Assembly: GCA_947463845.1 (NCBI GenBank)
Contig: CANHUM010000125.1
Coordinates: forward strand, 1 to 5,441
Length of the DNA: 5,441 nt
Reading direction: 5' to 3'
DNA from: Comamonadaceae bacterium
GTDB lineage: Bacteria > Pseudomonadota > Gammaproteobacteria > Burkholderiales > Burkholderiaceae_C
The translations under genes were made by a program, and so were the position numbers. Below the pieces are notes generated by a model. The model saw only the letters and a list, made by a program, of their open reading frames with translations, was not told the origin of the DNA and searched no databases. This document shows positions 1 through 5,441 of this stretch, in pieces (position 1 is the stretch's first letter; each line of letters begins with the position of its first letter).

Positions 1-169
1 AACCCATGCTGCCGTGAAAGCCAGCGGCCAACCAGGCTTGTAAACCAGGCTCTGCAGAGGATAAATCGATGCCGGTCACGCCAATTTGGGACAATCCCAG
101 CTCACGCGCCCAGATCTGGATCTGGGACCACAGTTCAAGAAGATCGATTTGAGTACGTTCAGCAGTCAC
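1..169 (-). CDS. queG: Epoxyqueuosine reductase QueG, N-terminal fragment (cut by left edge)
   Basis: QueG is a cobalamin- and iron-sulfur-dependent enzyme that reduces epoxyqueuosine to queuosine in the wobble position of tRNA, the last step of queuosine synthesis. Only 56 codons are in the window. The translated piece contains ELGLSQIGV, then GIDLSSAEPGLQAWL and FHGSMG. These match, by memory, the E. coli QueG start (ELGFQQVGI, the EPKLQAWL segment and YHGEMDW) in order and spacing. The active site and Fe-S cysteines lie outside the window. The GTG at 169-167 is chosen because it gives an N-terminus about as long as in E. coli QueG. An in-frame ATG at 205-203 would add 12 residues of unfamiliar sequence. 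GTG has no well-spaced Shine-Dalgarno sequence, but TACAAT sits exactly 6 bases upstream. The gene is divergent from tsaE and probably overlaps its 5' end. Confidence 0.9.
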   Translation of the reverse strand, partial: MTAERTQIDLLELWSQIQIWARELGLSQIGVTGIDLSSAEPGLQAWLAAGFHGSMG

Positions 170-706
170 CCGCCCATTGTAGAAAGCCCGACCGCCCCAG
201 CACATTGGGAGGGCTTGTGGCCGAACGAGGCCGCCACACAGGCTTTTGCAAAACAACTGGCGCACGGCCTCAACCAATGGCCCGGCGGGCGCGATGCGCG
301 CATCGCGCTGCGCGGCAACTTGGGCGCGGGCAAGACCACCTTGGTGCGCCACCTGCTGCATGCAGCAGGGGTGAAGGGCCGCATCAAAAGCCCGACCTAT
401 ACCGTGGTCGAGCCACACCAAGCAGGGACGGGCGACACAGCCTGGCCCATCTGGCATTTTGATTTTTACCGTTTCAATGATCCACAGGAATGGGAAGACG
501 CGGGCTTTCGTGACATCTTTGCCGGGTCAGGCCTCAAACTCATGGAGTGGCCCGACAAAGTGGCTGGGCAACTGCCGCCACCCGATTGGGTGATGACACT
601 GGAGGCCATCGACGAAGACCAACGCCAAGTGCGCATTGACGCAGGCACAGCGCAAGGTCAAATTTGGCTTCAACATTGGACCCAAGGTGACGACCATGCA
701 AAATGA
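149..706 (+). CDS. tsaE: tRNA t6A biosynthesis ATPase TsaE
   Basis: TsaE (YjeE family) is the P-loop ATPase that works with TsaB, TsaC and TsaD to make N6-threonylcarbamoyladenosine at position 37 of ANN-decoding tRNAs in the cytoplasm. With the TTG start at 149 the protein has 185 residues, slightly longer than the roughly 150 usual in the family. Visible motifs are the Walker A loop GNLGAGKTT (about residues 56-64), SPTYTVVEP (81-89), the HFDFYR segment (103-108) with the conserved Asp, and LMEWPDK (131-137) with the conserved Glu. The order and spacing match E. coli TsaE. The start is uncertain. TTG at 149 gives MSTFS and has a purine run AAGAAG 6 bases upstream. TTG at 215 would begin just before the conserved LWPNEAA and remove the overlap with queG. 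The 3' end overlaps amiC by 11 bp, suggesting coupled translation. Confidence 0.93.
   Translation: MSTFSSHPPIVESPTAPAHWEGLWPNEAATQAFAKQLAHGLNQWPGGRDARIALRGNLGAGKTTLVRHLLHAAGVKGRIKSPTYTVVEPHQAGTGDTAWPIWHFDFYRFNDPQEWEDAGFRDIFAGSGLKLMEWPDKVAGQLPPPDWVMTLEAIDEDQRQVRIDAGTAQGQIWLQHWTQGDDHAK
176..181 (-). promoter_or_regulatory. Candidate -10 element of queG (TACAAT)
   Basis: On the minus strand TACAAT matches the sigma-70 -10 consensus at 5 of 6 bases. It is followed by 6 bases (GGGCGG) and then the GTG start of queG. Transcription usually begins about 7 bases after the hexamer, so the transcript would begin at or within a base of the GTG. I find no good -35 hexamer at 16-18 bp spacing. The site lies inside the 5' part of tsaE if tsaE starts at 149. 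Confidence 0.45.
684..690 (+). promoter_or_regulatory. Ribosome binding site of amiC
   Basis: AAGGTGA closely matches the Shine-Dalgarno consensus and lies 5 bases before the ATG at 696, inside the last codons of tsaE. It fixes the amiC start at 696 rather than at the upstream in-frame TTG at 636. Confidence 0.75.
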
Positions 707-2102
707 CCGCCGTCGCCTGATCAAGGCGGGCTTTCTGGTGCTGAGCCTGGGCGCTGCCCAGTTGGTTCGTGGGGCCAACATGCTGGCGGTGCGCATCTGG
801 CCTGCCCCTGATTACAGCCGGGTCACTCTGGAGTCGGACACTCCTCTCAAAACCTCACAGACCTTTGTGGCATCGCCGCCTCGTCTGGCCGTGGACATTG
901 AGGGCATGCAATTGAACACCGCCCTGCGTGAACTCGTGGGCAAAGTGCAAGCCTCCGATCCCAACATTGCCGGCATTCGGGTGGCCCAGTACAACCCCAA
1001 CGTGGTGCGCTTGGTGATCGATCTCAAGCACCCCATCACCCCGCAGGTTTTCAGCTTGACGCCCGTGGCGCCCTATGCCCATCGCTTGGTGCTGGACCTC
1101 TACCCAGTGCAGGCGATCGACCCCCTGGAACAATTGATTCAACAACGCATCGCCCCTGCCTCACCCCTAGCGCCCTCAGGCCTGCCTGCGGCCCCCGCAA
1201 CCGTGAACGATCCTTTGGGAGAGCTGATCGCCCGGCAAAGTCAGTCTGCGTCCAGCACAGCAGCACCCCCGCCCCCCGCGCCTGCGGTCTCTACACGGCG
1301 TCAGGATGTTCAGCCTGTGCCAGACACCTTCATGGACAACCCTGGACGCGCCCAGCGTCCGTCCACTCAGGAGCGCACCGACCGACTGATCGTGGTGGCC
1401 CTGGACCCAGGCCACGGCGGTGAAGACCCGGGGGCTATCGGGCCTGGGGGCACGCGCGAAAAAGATGTGGTGCTGAACATTGCCAAGATGTTGCGTGACC
1501 GCATCAATGCCAGCAGCATCCATGGCAACCCCATGCGGGCCTTCTTGACGCGGGACGCCGATTTTTTTATGCCACTGCATGTCCGGGTGCAAAAAGCCCG
1601 GCGTGTACAAGCCGATCTGTTCGTCAGCATCCATGCTGACGCCTTCTTCACCCCTCAAGCGCGGGGCGCGAGTGTCTACGCCCTGAGCCAGGGCGCTGCC
1701 ACCAGCGCCGCTGCACGGTGGATGGCGCAAAAGGAAAACAAGGCCGACCTGATCGGTGGAATGAACCTTGGTGGCCAGGACAGCCAAGTGCAGCGCGCCT
1801 TGCTCGACATGAGCACCGCGGCACAAATCAAGGACAGCCTGCAATTAGGGGGCAATCTTTTGCGCGAAATCGGTGCAGTGGGTCGACTGCACAAACCCCG
1901 TGTCGAACAAGCCGGTTTTGCCGTGCTTAAAGCCCCCGACATTCCCAGTGTGCTGGTCGAGACCGCCTTCATCAGCAATCCGGAAGAAGAAGAAAAGTTG
2001 CGCAGTGAGGCGTATCAAAAACAGCTGACCGAAGCCTTGATGCGGGGAATTCAGCAGTACTTCGCACGCAATCCGCCACTGGCCAGGCACCGCGGTATCT
2101 AG
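696..2102 (+). CDS. amiC: N-acetylmuramoyl-L-alanine amidase, AmiC type, with Tat signal and AMIN domain
   Basis: This periplasmic zinc amidase cuts the bond between N-acetylmuramic acid and the stem peptide to split septal peptidoglycan and separate daughter cells. The 468-residue protein begins with a likely twin-arginine signal: DRRRLIK at residues 4-10, then a hydrophobic stretch, with plausible cleavage after VRG (about residue 26). An AMIN domain (about 29-138) targets the septum in this family. A Pro/Ala/Ser-rich linker (about 139-230) follows, then an Amidase_3 domain (about 231-460). The expected zinc ligands are His240 (DPGHGG), Glu255 (REKD) and His313 (SIHAD). The catalytic Glu is Glu422 (VETAFISN). 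The insert around 337-380 corresponds to the region that holds the autoinhibitory helix in E. coli amidases, which LytM factors such as NlpD or EnvC relieve. No LysM domain is seen. The position matches amiB in E. coli, but the Tat signal fits AmiC better. Confidence 0.95.
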   Translation: MQNDRRRLIKAGFLVLSLGAAQLVRGANMLAVRIWPAPDYSRVTLESDTPLKTSQTFVASPPRLAVDIEGMQLNTALRELVGKVQASDPNIAGIRVAQYNPNVVRLVIDLKHPITPQVFSLTPVAPYAHRLVLDLYPVQAIDPLEQLIQQRIAPASPLAPSGLPAAPATVNDPLGELIARQSQSASSTAAPPPPAPAVSTRRQDVQPVPDTFMDNPGRAQRPSTQERTDRLIVVALDPGHGGEDPGAIGPGGTREKDVVLNIAKMLRDRINASSIHGNPMRAFLTRDADFFMPLHVRVQKARRVQADLFVSIHADAFFTPQARGASVYALSQGAATSAAARWMAQKENKADLIGGMNLGGQDSQVQRALLDMSTAAQIKDSLQLGGNLLREIGAVGRLHKPRVEQAGFAVLKAPDIPSVLVETAFISNPEEEEKLRSEAYQKQLTEALMRGIQQYFARNPPLARHRGI

Positions 2103-2107
2103 GTCAT

Positions 2108-2127
2108 CTTGGGTCTTCGGGTTCAAG
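2108..2127 (+). other. RNA hairpin with cUUCGg tetraloop after amiC
   Basis: Six bases after the amiC stop codon, arms 2108-2115 and 2120-2127 form an 8-bp stem closed by C(UUCG)G, a very stable tetraloop. Three inner pairs are G-U wobbles, so the fold is good only in the plus-strand RNA; in the minus-strand RNA two of those pairs become A-C mismatches. There is no U-tract after the stem, so it is not a standard intrinsic terminator. It could protect the amiC mRNA 3' end or assist termination. The right arm covers the dedA stop codon. Confidence 0.45.
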
Positions 2128-2761
2128 CGGATTGGCGTGCTTTCCAGGCACCGAACAGGGCCATCAGACCCGGCACGATGATCAACGCCCAAATGATCTT
2201 GGACAGGTGCTCCTGCACGATGGGCAGGTTGCCAAACCAATAACCCGCCAGCAGCAGGCCCACCACCCAGATGAAGGCGCCGACCACGTTGAAAAAAGTG
2301 AATTTGCTGCGCGTCATTTCAGCCACACCGGCCACAAAAGGCACAAAGGTGCGAACAAACGGCATGAACCGAGCCAAAATGATCGTGATGCCCCCGTATT
2401 TCTCATAAAAAGCATGGGCCTGGTCAAAGCCCCTGCGGCTGAAAAACCGGGACTCTTCCCACTGAAACACCCGGGGTCCAAAATAACGGCCAACGGTGTA
2501 GTTGGTCTGGTCACCCAATATGGCTGCCGCCAGCAACAAGCCCATCACCAGTGGCAAGCTCATCAAACCCGCACCACACATGGCCCCCACAATGAAGAGC
2601 AAGGAATCGCCTGGCAAGAAAGGCATGACCACCACGCCGGTTTCCACAAAGATGATGAGAAACAGCAGGGCATAGACCCAGGCCCCATGTTGGGCGACAA
2701 AGGCCTCCAAGTAGCGGTCAACATGGAGAATGAAATCAACGAGTTGCAAAAGGATGTCCAT
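2123..2761 (-). CDS. DedA-family inner membrane protein (YqjA/YghB-like)
   Basis: DedA proteins are polytopic inner membrane proteins. Several members move undecaprenyl phosphate or other phospholipids across the membrane, and E. coli YqjA/YghB are needed for normal cell division, proton-motive-force homeostasis and Tat export of amidases. The 212-residue protein has the family length and motifs: FVETGVVVMPFLPGDSLLF (39-57), GDQTNY and GRYFG (83-95), and the ARFMPFVRTFVPFVAGVAEM segment (130-149). Glu40, Asp52, Arg131 and Arg137 correspond, one residue shifted, to the essential E39, D51, R130 and R136 of YqjA. Hydrophobic segments lie near 27-48, 53-82, 125-147, 155-177 and 186-206. The ATG at 2761 is the only usable start, because an in-frame TAG lies 8 codons upstream. 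It lacks a clear Shine-Dalgarno sequence; GATAAT is 6 bases upstream. The gene is convergent with amiC and divergent from mutL. Which DedA subgroup it belongs to, and its substrate, are not shown by the sequence. Confidence 0.95.
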   Translation of the reverse strand: MDILLQLVDFILHVDRYLEAFVAQHGAWVYALLFLIIFVETGVVVMPFLPGDSLLFIVGAMCGAGLMSLPLVMGLLLAAAILGDQTNYTVGRYFGPRVFQWEESRFFSRRGFDQAHAFYEKYGGITIILARFMPFVRTFVPFVAGVAEMTRSKFTFFNVVGAFIWVVGLLLAGYWFGNLPIVQEHLSKIIWALIIVPGLMALFGAWKARQSA

Positions 2762-2767
2762 CCGGAG

Positions 2768-2773
2768 ATTATC
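2768..2773 (-). promoter_or_regulatory. Candidate -10 element of dedA (GATAAT)
   Basis: On the minus strand GATAAT matches TATAAT at 5 of 6 bases and is followed by CTCCGG and the ATG of dedA, a spacing of exactly 6. Initiation at the normal distance would fall on the A of the start codon. The -35 position, near 2791-2796, shows no clear hexamer and overlaps the candidate mutL -10. Confidence 0.45.
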
Positions 2774-2786
2774 CCCTGTGAAGCCC

Positions 2787-2792
2787 TAAAAT
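2787..2792 (+). promoter_or_regulatory. Candidate -10 element of mutL (TAAAAT)
   Basis: TAAAAT matches TATAAT at 5 of 6 bases and is followed by CGGGCG and the GTG of mutL at 2799, a spacing of 6. Its first three bases are also the in-frame TAA that rules out any upstream mutL start. No convincing -35 is seen near 2764-2769, a stretch that overlaps the candidate dedA -10. Confidence 0.45.
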
Positions 2793-2798
2793 CGGGCG

Positions 2799-4769
2799 GT
2801 GACCCTCCTACACCCACCGGCTCCCGCGCGCCGCCCCATTCGCGAACTCCCTGATGAACTGATCAGCCAAATCGCCGCTGGCGAGGTGGTGGAGCGACCC
2901 GCCTCGGTGGTGCGCGAATTGCTGGACAACGCGATGGACGCGGGAGCGCGCAGCATCACGCTGCGCCTGATCGGCGGCGGCACCCGACTGATCTCCGTCG
3001 AAGACGACGGCGGTGGCATCGCACCAGACGAGCTGGCCACGGCCTTGAAACGCCACGCCACCAGCAAAATCGGCAACCTCGATGAGCTTGAATCGGTCAT
3101 GACCATGGGCTTCAGAGGCGAAGCGCTGGCGGCGATCAATTCGGTGTCCGAGCTGACTCTGCTCTCACGCATGGACGGCCAACCCAATGCCTTCGCACTG
3201 GATGGCCGCACAGGCGAGATCCGCCCCGTCGCCCGCGCCGTGGGCACCACGGTAGAAGTGAAAGAGCTGTTTTTTTCGACGCCCGCCCGCCGCAAGTTTT
3301 TGAAAAGTGACAGCACCGAACTGGCGCACTGCATCGAAGCCGTGCGTCGCCATGCCCTGGCCCGCCCCGATGTGGGCTTTGCCATTTGGCACGAAGGCAA
3401 ATTGATTGAACAATGGCGTGTGCACCCCGGAGCCGCCGGTCTGGCGCAGCGTCTGGCCGATGTGCTGGGTGAAGACTTTGTGGCGCAGTCGATTGCCGTG
3501 GAATACAACGCCGGCCCGCTCAAAGTGATCGGCCGCGCCGGTCTGCCTGACGCCGCCCGATCGCGTCCAGACCACCAGTTTGCCTATGTCAATGGCCGTT
3601 TTGTGCGCGACAAGGTGGTCATGCATGGCGCACGCAGCGCTTACGAAGACGTGCTGCACGGACACAAGCAACCAGCCTACGCCTTGTTCATGGAAATCGA
3701 TCCCACGCTGGTGGATGTGAACGTCCACCCGACCAAAATCGAAGTGCGATTTCGGGACAGTCGCGCGGTGCATCAGGCCGTGCGGCACGCGCTGGAGAAC
3801 GCGCTGGCCGCGCCACGCTCGCAACATCTAACCGATGAATCCGCCCATGCAAACAGTCAGTTTGACCTGACAAGCAGTCCCCCCTCCAAGGCCTTACCCG
3901 AATCGGCCCGCTGGCAGCAAGGCGGGATGCGCTTTGAGGGCCCCGGGCCATCGCGCTTGAACGCCCCGACCTACCAGCCAACGGATGCCTTTGCGGCCCG
4001 TGTCGATGGCGAACGGGCCATGGCCGACCTGAAGGCCCTGTGGAACCCGCCCGAACGCAGCCAAGATCTGGTCGCACAGGAACGCCCCGCACCTGCCTGG
4101 CCCCAAGGCGAACGTGTTGCATCCAGCACCCCCAATGCCTTCGCAGAGCCCACCCCTTTGCCTGAAGGCGACTGGCCTTTGGGCCGCGCTGTGGCCCAGT
4201 TGCACGGTGTTTACATCCTGGCAGAAAACAAACAAGGCCTGGTGGTGGTCGACATGCACGCCGCGCATGAACGCATCGTTTACGAACGCCTGAAAAACCA
4301 GCTCAACGCCAACGATGGCAACGGACCGCGCATCGCCAGCCAACCGCTGCTGATCCCCGCGACCTTTGCTGCCACGCCGACCGAAGCGGCCACGGCCGAA
4401 GCCTGCGCTGAGACGCTGGCGCAACTTGGCCTCGAAATCTCGCCCTTGTCCGCCAAGACCCTGGCTGTGCGCGCCGTCCCCACGAGTCTCGCGCAAGGCG
4501 ACGCGGTGGAGCTGGCACGCAGCGTCTTGGCCGAACTGTCTCAGCACGACGCCAGCACCGTGGTGCAACGTGCCCAAAATGAGATCCTGGCCACCATGGC
4601 TTGCCATGGTGCTGTTCGCGCCAACCGCCGCCTGACGCTGGACGAAATGAACGCCTTGCTGCGCCAGATGGAAGAGACCGAACGATCCGACCAATGCAAC
4701 CACGGCCGCCCCACCTGGCGGCAAATGACGATGCGCGATCTCGATGCGCTGTTTTTGCGGGGTCGGTGA
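2799..4769 (+). CDS. mutL: DNA mismatch repair protein MutL, endonuclease type
   Basis: MutL links mismatch recognition by MutS to strand removal. The 656-residue protein has an N-terminal GHKL ATPase domain. Its motifs are IAAGEVVERPASVVRELLDNAMDAG (25-49, with catalytic Glu40 and metal-binding Asn44), EDDGGGI (68-74), HATSKI (86-91), GFRGEAL (104-110), TPARRKFL (161-168) and NVHPTKIEVRF (308-318). A variable linker (about 335-458) leads to the C-terminal dimerization domain. That domain carries DMHAAHERIVYE (485-496), which fits the endonuclease metal motif D-[QM]-H-A-x2-E-x4-E, together with ACHGAVRANR (601-610), CNHGRP (633-638) and FLR near the end. This fits nicking MutL proteins of bacteria without MutH. 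GTG at 2799 is the only possible start: a TAA lies 4 codons upstream and the next ATG falls after the ATPase motif. The stop overlaps the MFS gene start. Confidence 0.98.
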   Translation: MTLLHPPAPARRPIRELPDELISQIAAGEVVERPASVVRELLDNAMDAGARSITLRLIGGGTRLISVEDDGGGIAPDELATALKRHATSKIGNLDELESVMTMGFRGEALAAINSVSELTLLSRMDGQPNAFALDGRTGEIRPVARAVGTTVEVKELFFSTPARRKFLKSDSTELAHCIEAVRRHALARPDVGFAIWHEGKLIEQWRVHPGAAGLAQRLADVLGEDFVAQSIAVEYNAGPLKVIGRAGLPDAARSRPDHQFAYVNGRFVRDKVVMHGARSAYEDVLHGHKQPAYALFMEIDPTLVDVNVHPTKIEVRFRDSRAVHQAVRHALENALAAPRSQHLTDESAHANSQFDLTSSPPSKALPESARWQQGGMRFEGPGPSRLNAPTYQPTDAFAARVDGERAMADLKALWNPPERSQDLVAQERPAPAWPQGERVASSTPNAFAEPTPLPEGDWPLGRAVAQLHGVYILAENKQGLVVVDMHAAHERIVYERLKNQLNANDGNGPRIASQPLLIPATFAATPTEAATAEACAETLAQLGLEISPLSAKTLAVRAVPTSLAQGDAVELARSVLAELSQHDASTVVQRAQNEILATMACHGAVRANRRLTLDEMNALLRQMEETERSDQCNHGRPTWRQMTMRDLDALFLRGR

Positions 4770-5441
4770 TGGACCGGCAACGCAGCATGTCGCAAAAACA
4801 GATCGTCCTCCTGCTCGCGCTGCTGCTCGGCCTGCAACCCGTCACCACCGACCTCTATCTGCCCGCCCTGCCCGCCATCACCGAAGGCTTTGCGGCGGGC
4901 ATGGGCCAAGCTCAGCTCACCCTCACGGCCTTGCTGCTGGCGTTTGGCCTGTCGCAACTCGTGTGGGGGCCGCTGTCGGACCGTTATGGCCGCAAACCCA
5001 TCCTGCTGTGGGGCATGGGCGCTTACGTGCTGGCCTCGGTGGCCTGTGCAGTGGCCCCCAACATGGCCTGGCTGATTGCAGGCCGCGCCCTGCAAGGTGT
5101 GGCCATGGGTGCAGGCGTCATGGCCGCCCGCGCCGTGGTACGCGACCTCTATGCCCCTGCCCCAGGGGCCACCGTCATGTCGCAAGCCCTCACCGGTCTG
5201 GGCATCATCGCCTGCACCTGCGCACCCATTGGCGGCGTGCTGACCGACTGGCTGGGCTGGCGTGTGGCCCTGCTCAGCTTGGCCACATTTGGTGCCCTCA
5301 CCCTCGGTCTGCTGCTGTGGCGCTTTGAAGAAACCCTGGCGCGGCCCAACCCCAACGCCCTGCAGCTGCGCCAACTGTGGCTGGCCAACCGCGACATCTT
5401 GCGCCACCCCACCTTCCGCGCCTGGTGCGCTTTGTCTTCGG
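4769..5441 (+). CDS. Bcr/CflA-family MFS multidrug efflux transporter, N-terminal part (cut by right edge)
   Basis: The frame runs open for 224 codons to the window end, about half of a normal 400-residue transporter. It encodes a proton-driven major facilitator protein of the inner membrane; relatives export drugs such as bicyclomycin, chloramphenicol or sulfonamides, but the substrate cannot be read here. Features are TDLYLPALP after TM1 (27-35), MFS motif A GPLSDRYGRKP between TM2 and TM3 (67-77), AGRALQGVAMG in TM4 (104-114), RAVVRDLYAP (121-130) and APIGGVLTDWLGWR (152-165), a motif C-like stretch in TM5. About six membrane segments are visible (near 11-31, 48-68, 78-97, 100-122, 138-159, 164-184). 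The ATG at 4769 overlaps the mutL stop as ATGA and has GGGG 6 bases upstream. An in-frame ATG at 4787 (MSQKQIV) is an alternative start. The overlap implies cotranscription with mutL. Confidence 0.93.
   Translation, partial: MDRQRSMSQKQIVLLLALLLGLQPVTTDLYLPALPAITEGFAAGMGQAQLTLTALLLAFGLSQLVWGPLSDRYGRKPILLWGMGAYVLASVACAVAPNMAWLIAGRALQGVAMGAGVMAARAVVRDLYAPAPGATVMSQALTGLGIIACTCAPIGGVLTDWLGWRVALLSLATFGALTLGLLLWRFEETLARPNPNALQLRQLWLANRDILRHPTFRAWCALSS

Noticed and set aside
87..99. Inverted repeat TGGGA-CAA-TCCCA as a possible operator
   Set aside because: It is short, lies within queG codons, and has no second copy near a promoter.
86..148. Longer tsaE reading frame starting at TTG 86
   Set aside because: The added 21 residues are unlike any TsaE, have no ribosome binding site, and lie wholly inside queG on the other strand.
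203..205. Upstream ATG for queG on the minus strand
   Set aside because: No Shine-Dalgarno or -10 signal stands in front of it, and the 12 extra residues exceed the usual QueG N-terminus.
636..695. Longer amiC reading frame from TTG 636
   Set aside because: It would put 20 unrelated residues ahead of the Tat signal, while the ATG at 696 has AAGGTGA at ideal spacing.
2079..2096. Palindromes CTGGCCAG and ACCGCGGT near the end of amiC, considered as a dedA terminator
   Set aside because: Both are 8-bp palindromes without loop or U-tract, inside coding sequence, and likely due to base composition.
2769..2777. DnaA-box-like sequence TTATCCCCT in the dedA-mutL gap
   Set aside because: It differs at two positions from TTATCCACA, is single, and overlaps the candidate -10 of dedA; not enough to call.
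2132..2854. 240-codon plus-strand open frame opposite dedA
   Set aside because: The translation is rich in His, Gln and Lys with no domain, while dedA on the other strand has all its family motifs.
4541..5407. 288-codon open frame on the minus strand, and similar long ones at 3894-4724 and 1176-1844
   Set aside because: They run antisense to mutL, the MFS gene and amiC, show low-complexity His/Gln/Gly/Arg-rich translations with no recognisable domains, and are expected in G+C-rich coding DNA.

Overview
The window reads as about 60% G+C chromosomal DNA from a betaproteobacterium. Protein sequence style and gene order suggest Burkholderiales, probably Comamonadaceae; I cannot name the genus. 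Coding density is near complete, with no stretch over 300 bases lacking a gene. I see no tRNA, rRNA, CRISPR array, insertion sequence or phage gene.

Layout, left to right. On the minus strand, the first 56 codons of queG (epoxyqueuosine reductase, tRNA modification) run off the left edge. Head to head with it, and probably overlapping its start by 21 bp, is tsaE on the plus strand (t6A tRNA modification ATPase). tsaE overlaps by 11 bp the start of amiC, a Tat-type periplasmic N-acetylmuramoyl-L-alanine amidase. After amiC comes a 20-bp convergent gap, partly filled by a hairpin with a cUUCGg loop, and then dedA on the minus strand (a DedA-family membrane protein related to E. coli YqjA/YghB). 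Only 37 bp separate the dedA start from the plus-strand mutL (DNA mismatch repair, with the C-terminal nicking-endonuclease motifs). mutL overlaps by one base (ATGA) a Bcr/CflA-type MFS drug-efflux gene that is cut by the right edge.

The order queG / tsaE - amidase - mutL is the conserved proteobacterial housekeeping cluster also found in E. coli (queG, tsaE-amiB-mutL). The notable change is a dedA gene inserted in the opposite orientation between the amidase and mutL. In E. coli, loss of the DedA proteins YqjA and YghB impairs Tat export of the amidases AmiA and AmiC, so this adjacency may reflect function.

The most unusual non-coding signal is at the starts of queG, dedA and mutL. Each has a -10-like hexamer (TACAAT, GATAAT, TAAAAT) exactly 6 bases before the start codon and no well-placed Shine-Dalgarno sequence. 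That spacing would start transcription on the first base of the start codon, giving leaderless mRNAs. The genes inside transcription units (amiC, and less clearly the MFS gene) have purine-rich ribosome-binding sequences instead. Apart from this, the region is ordinary housekeeping DNA and I see no evidence for a new multi-gene system.
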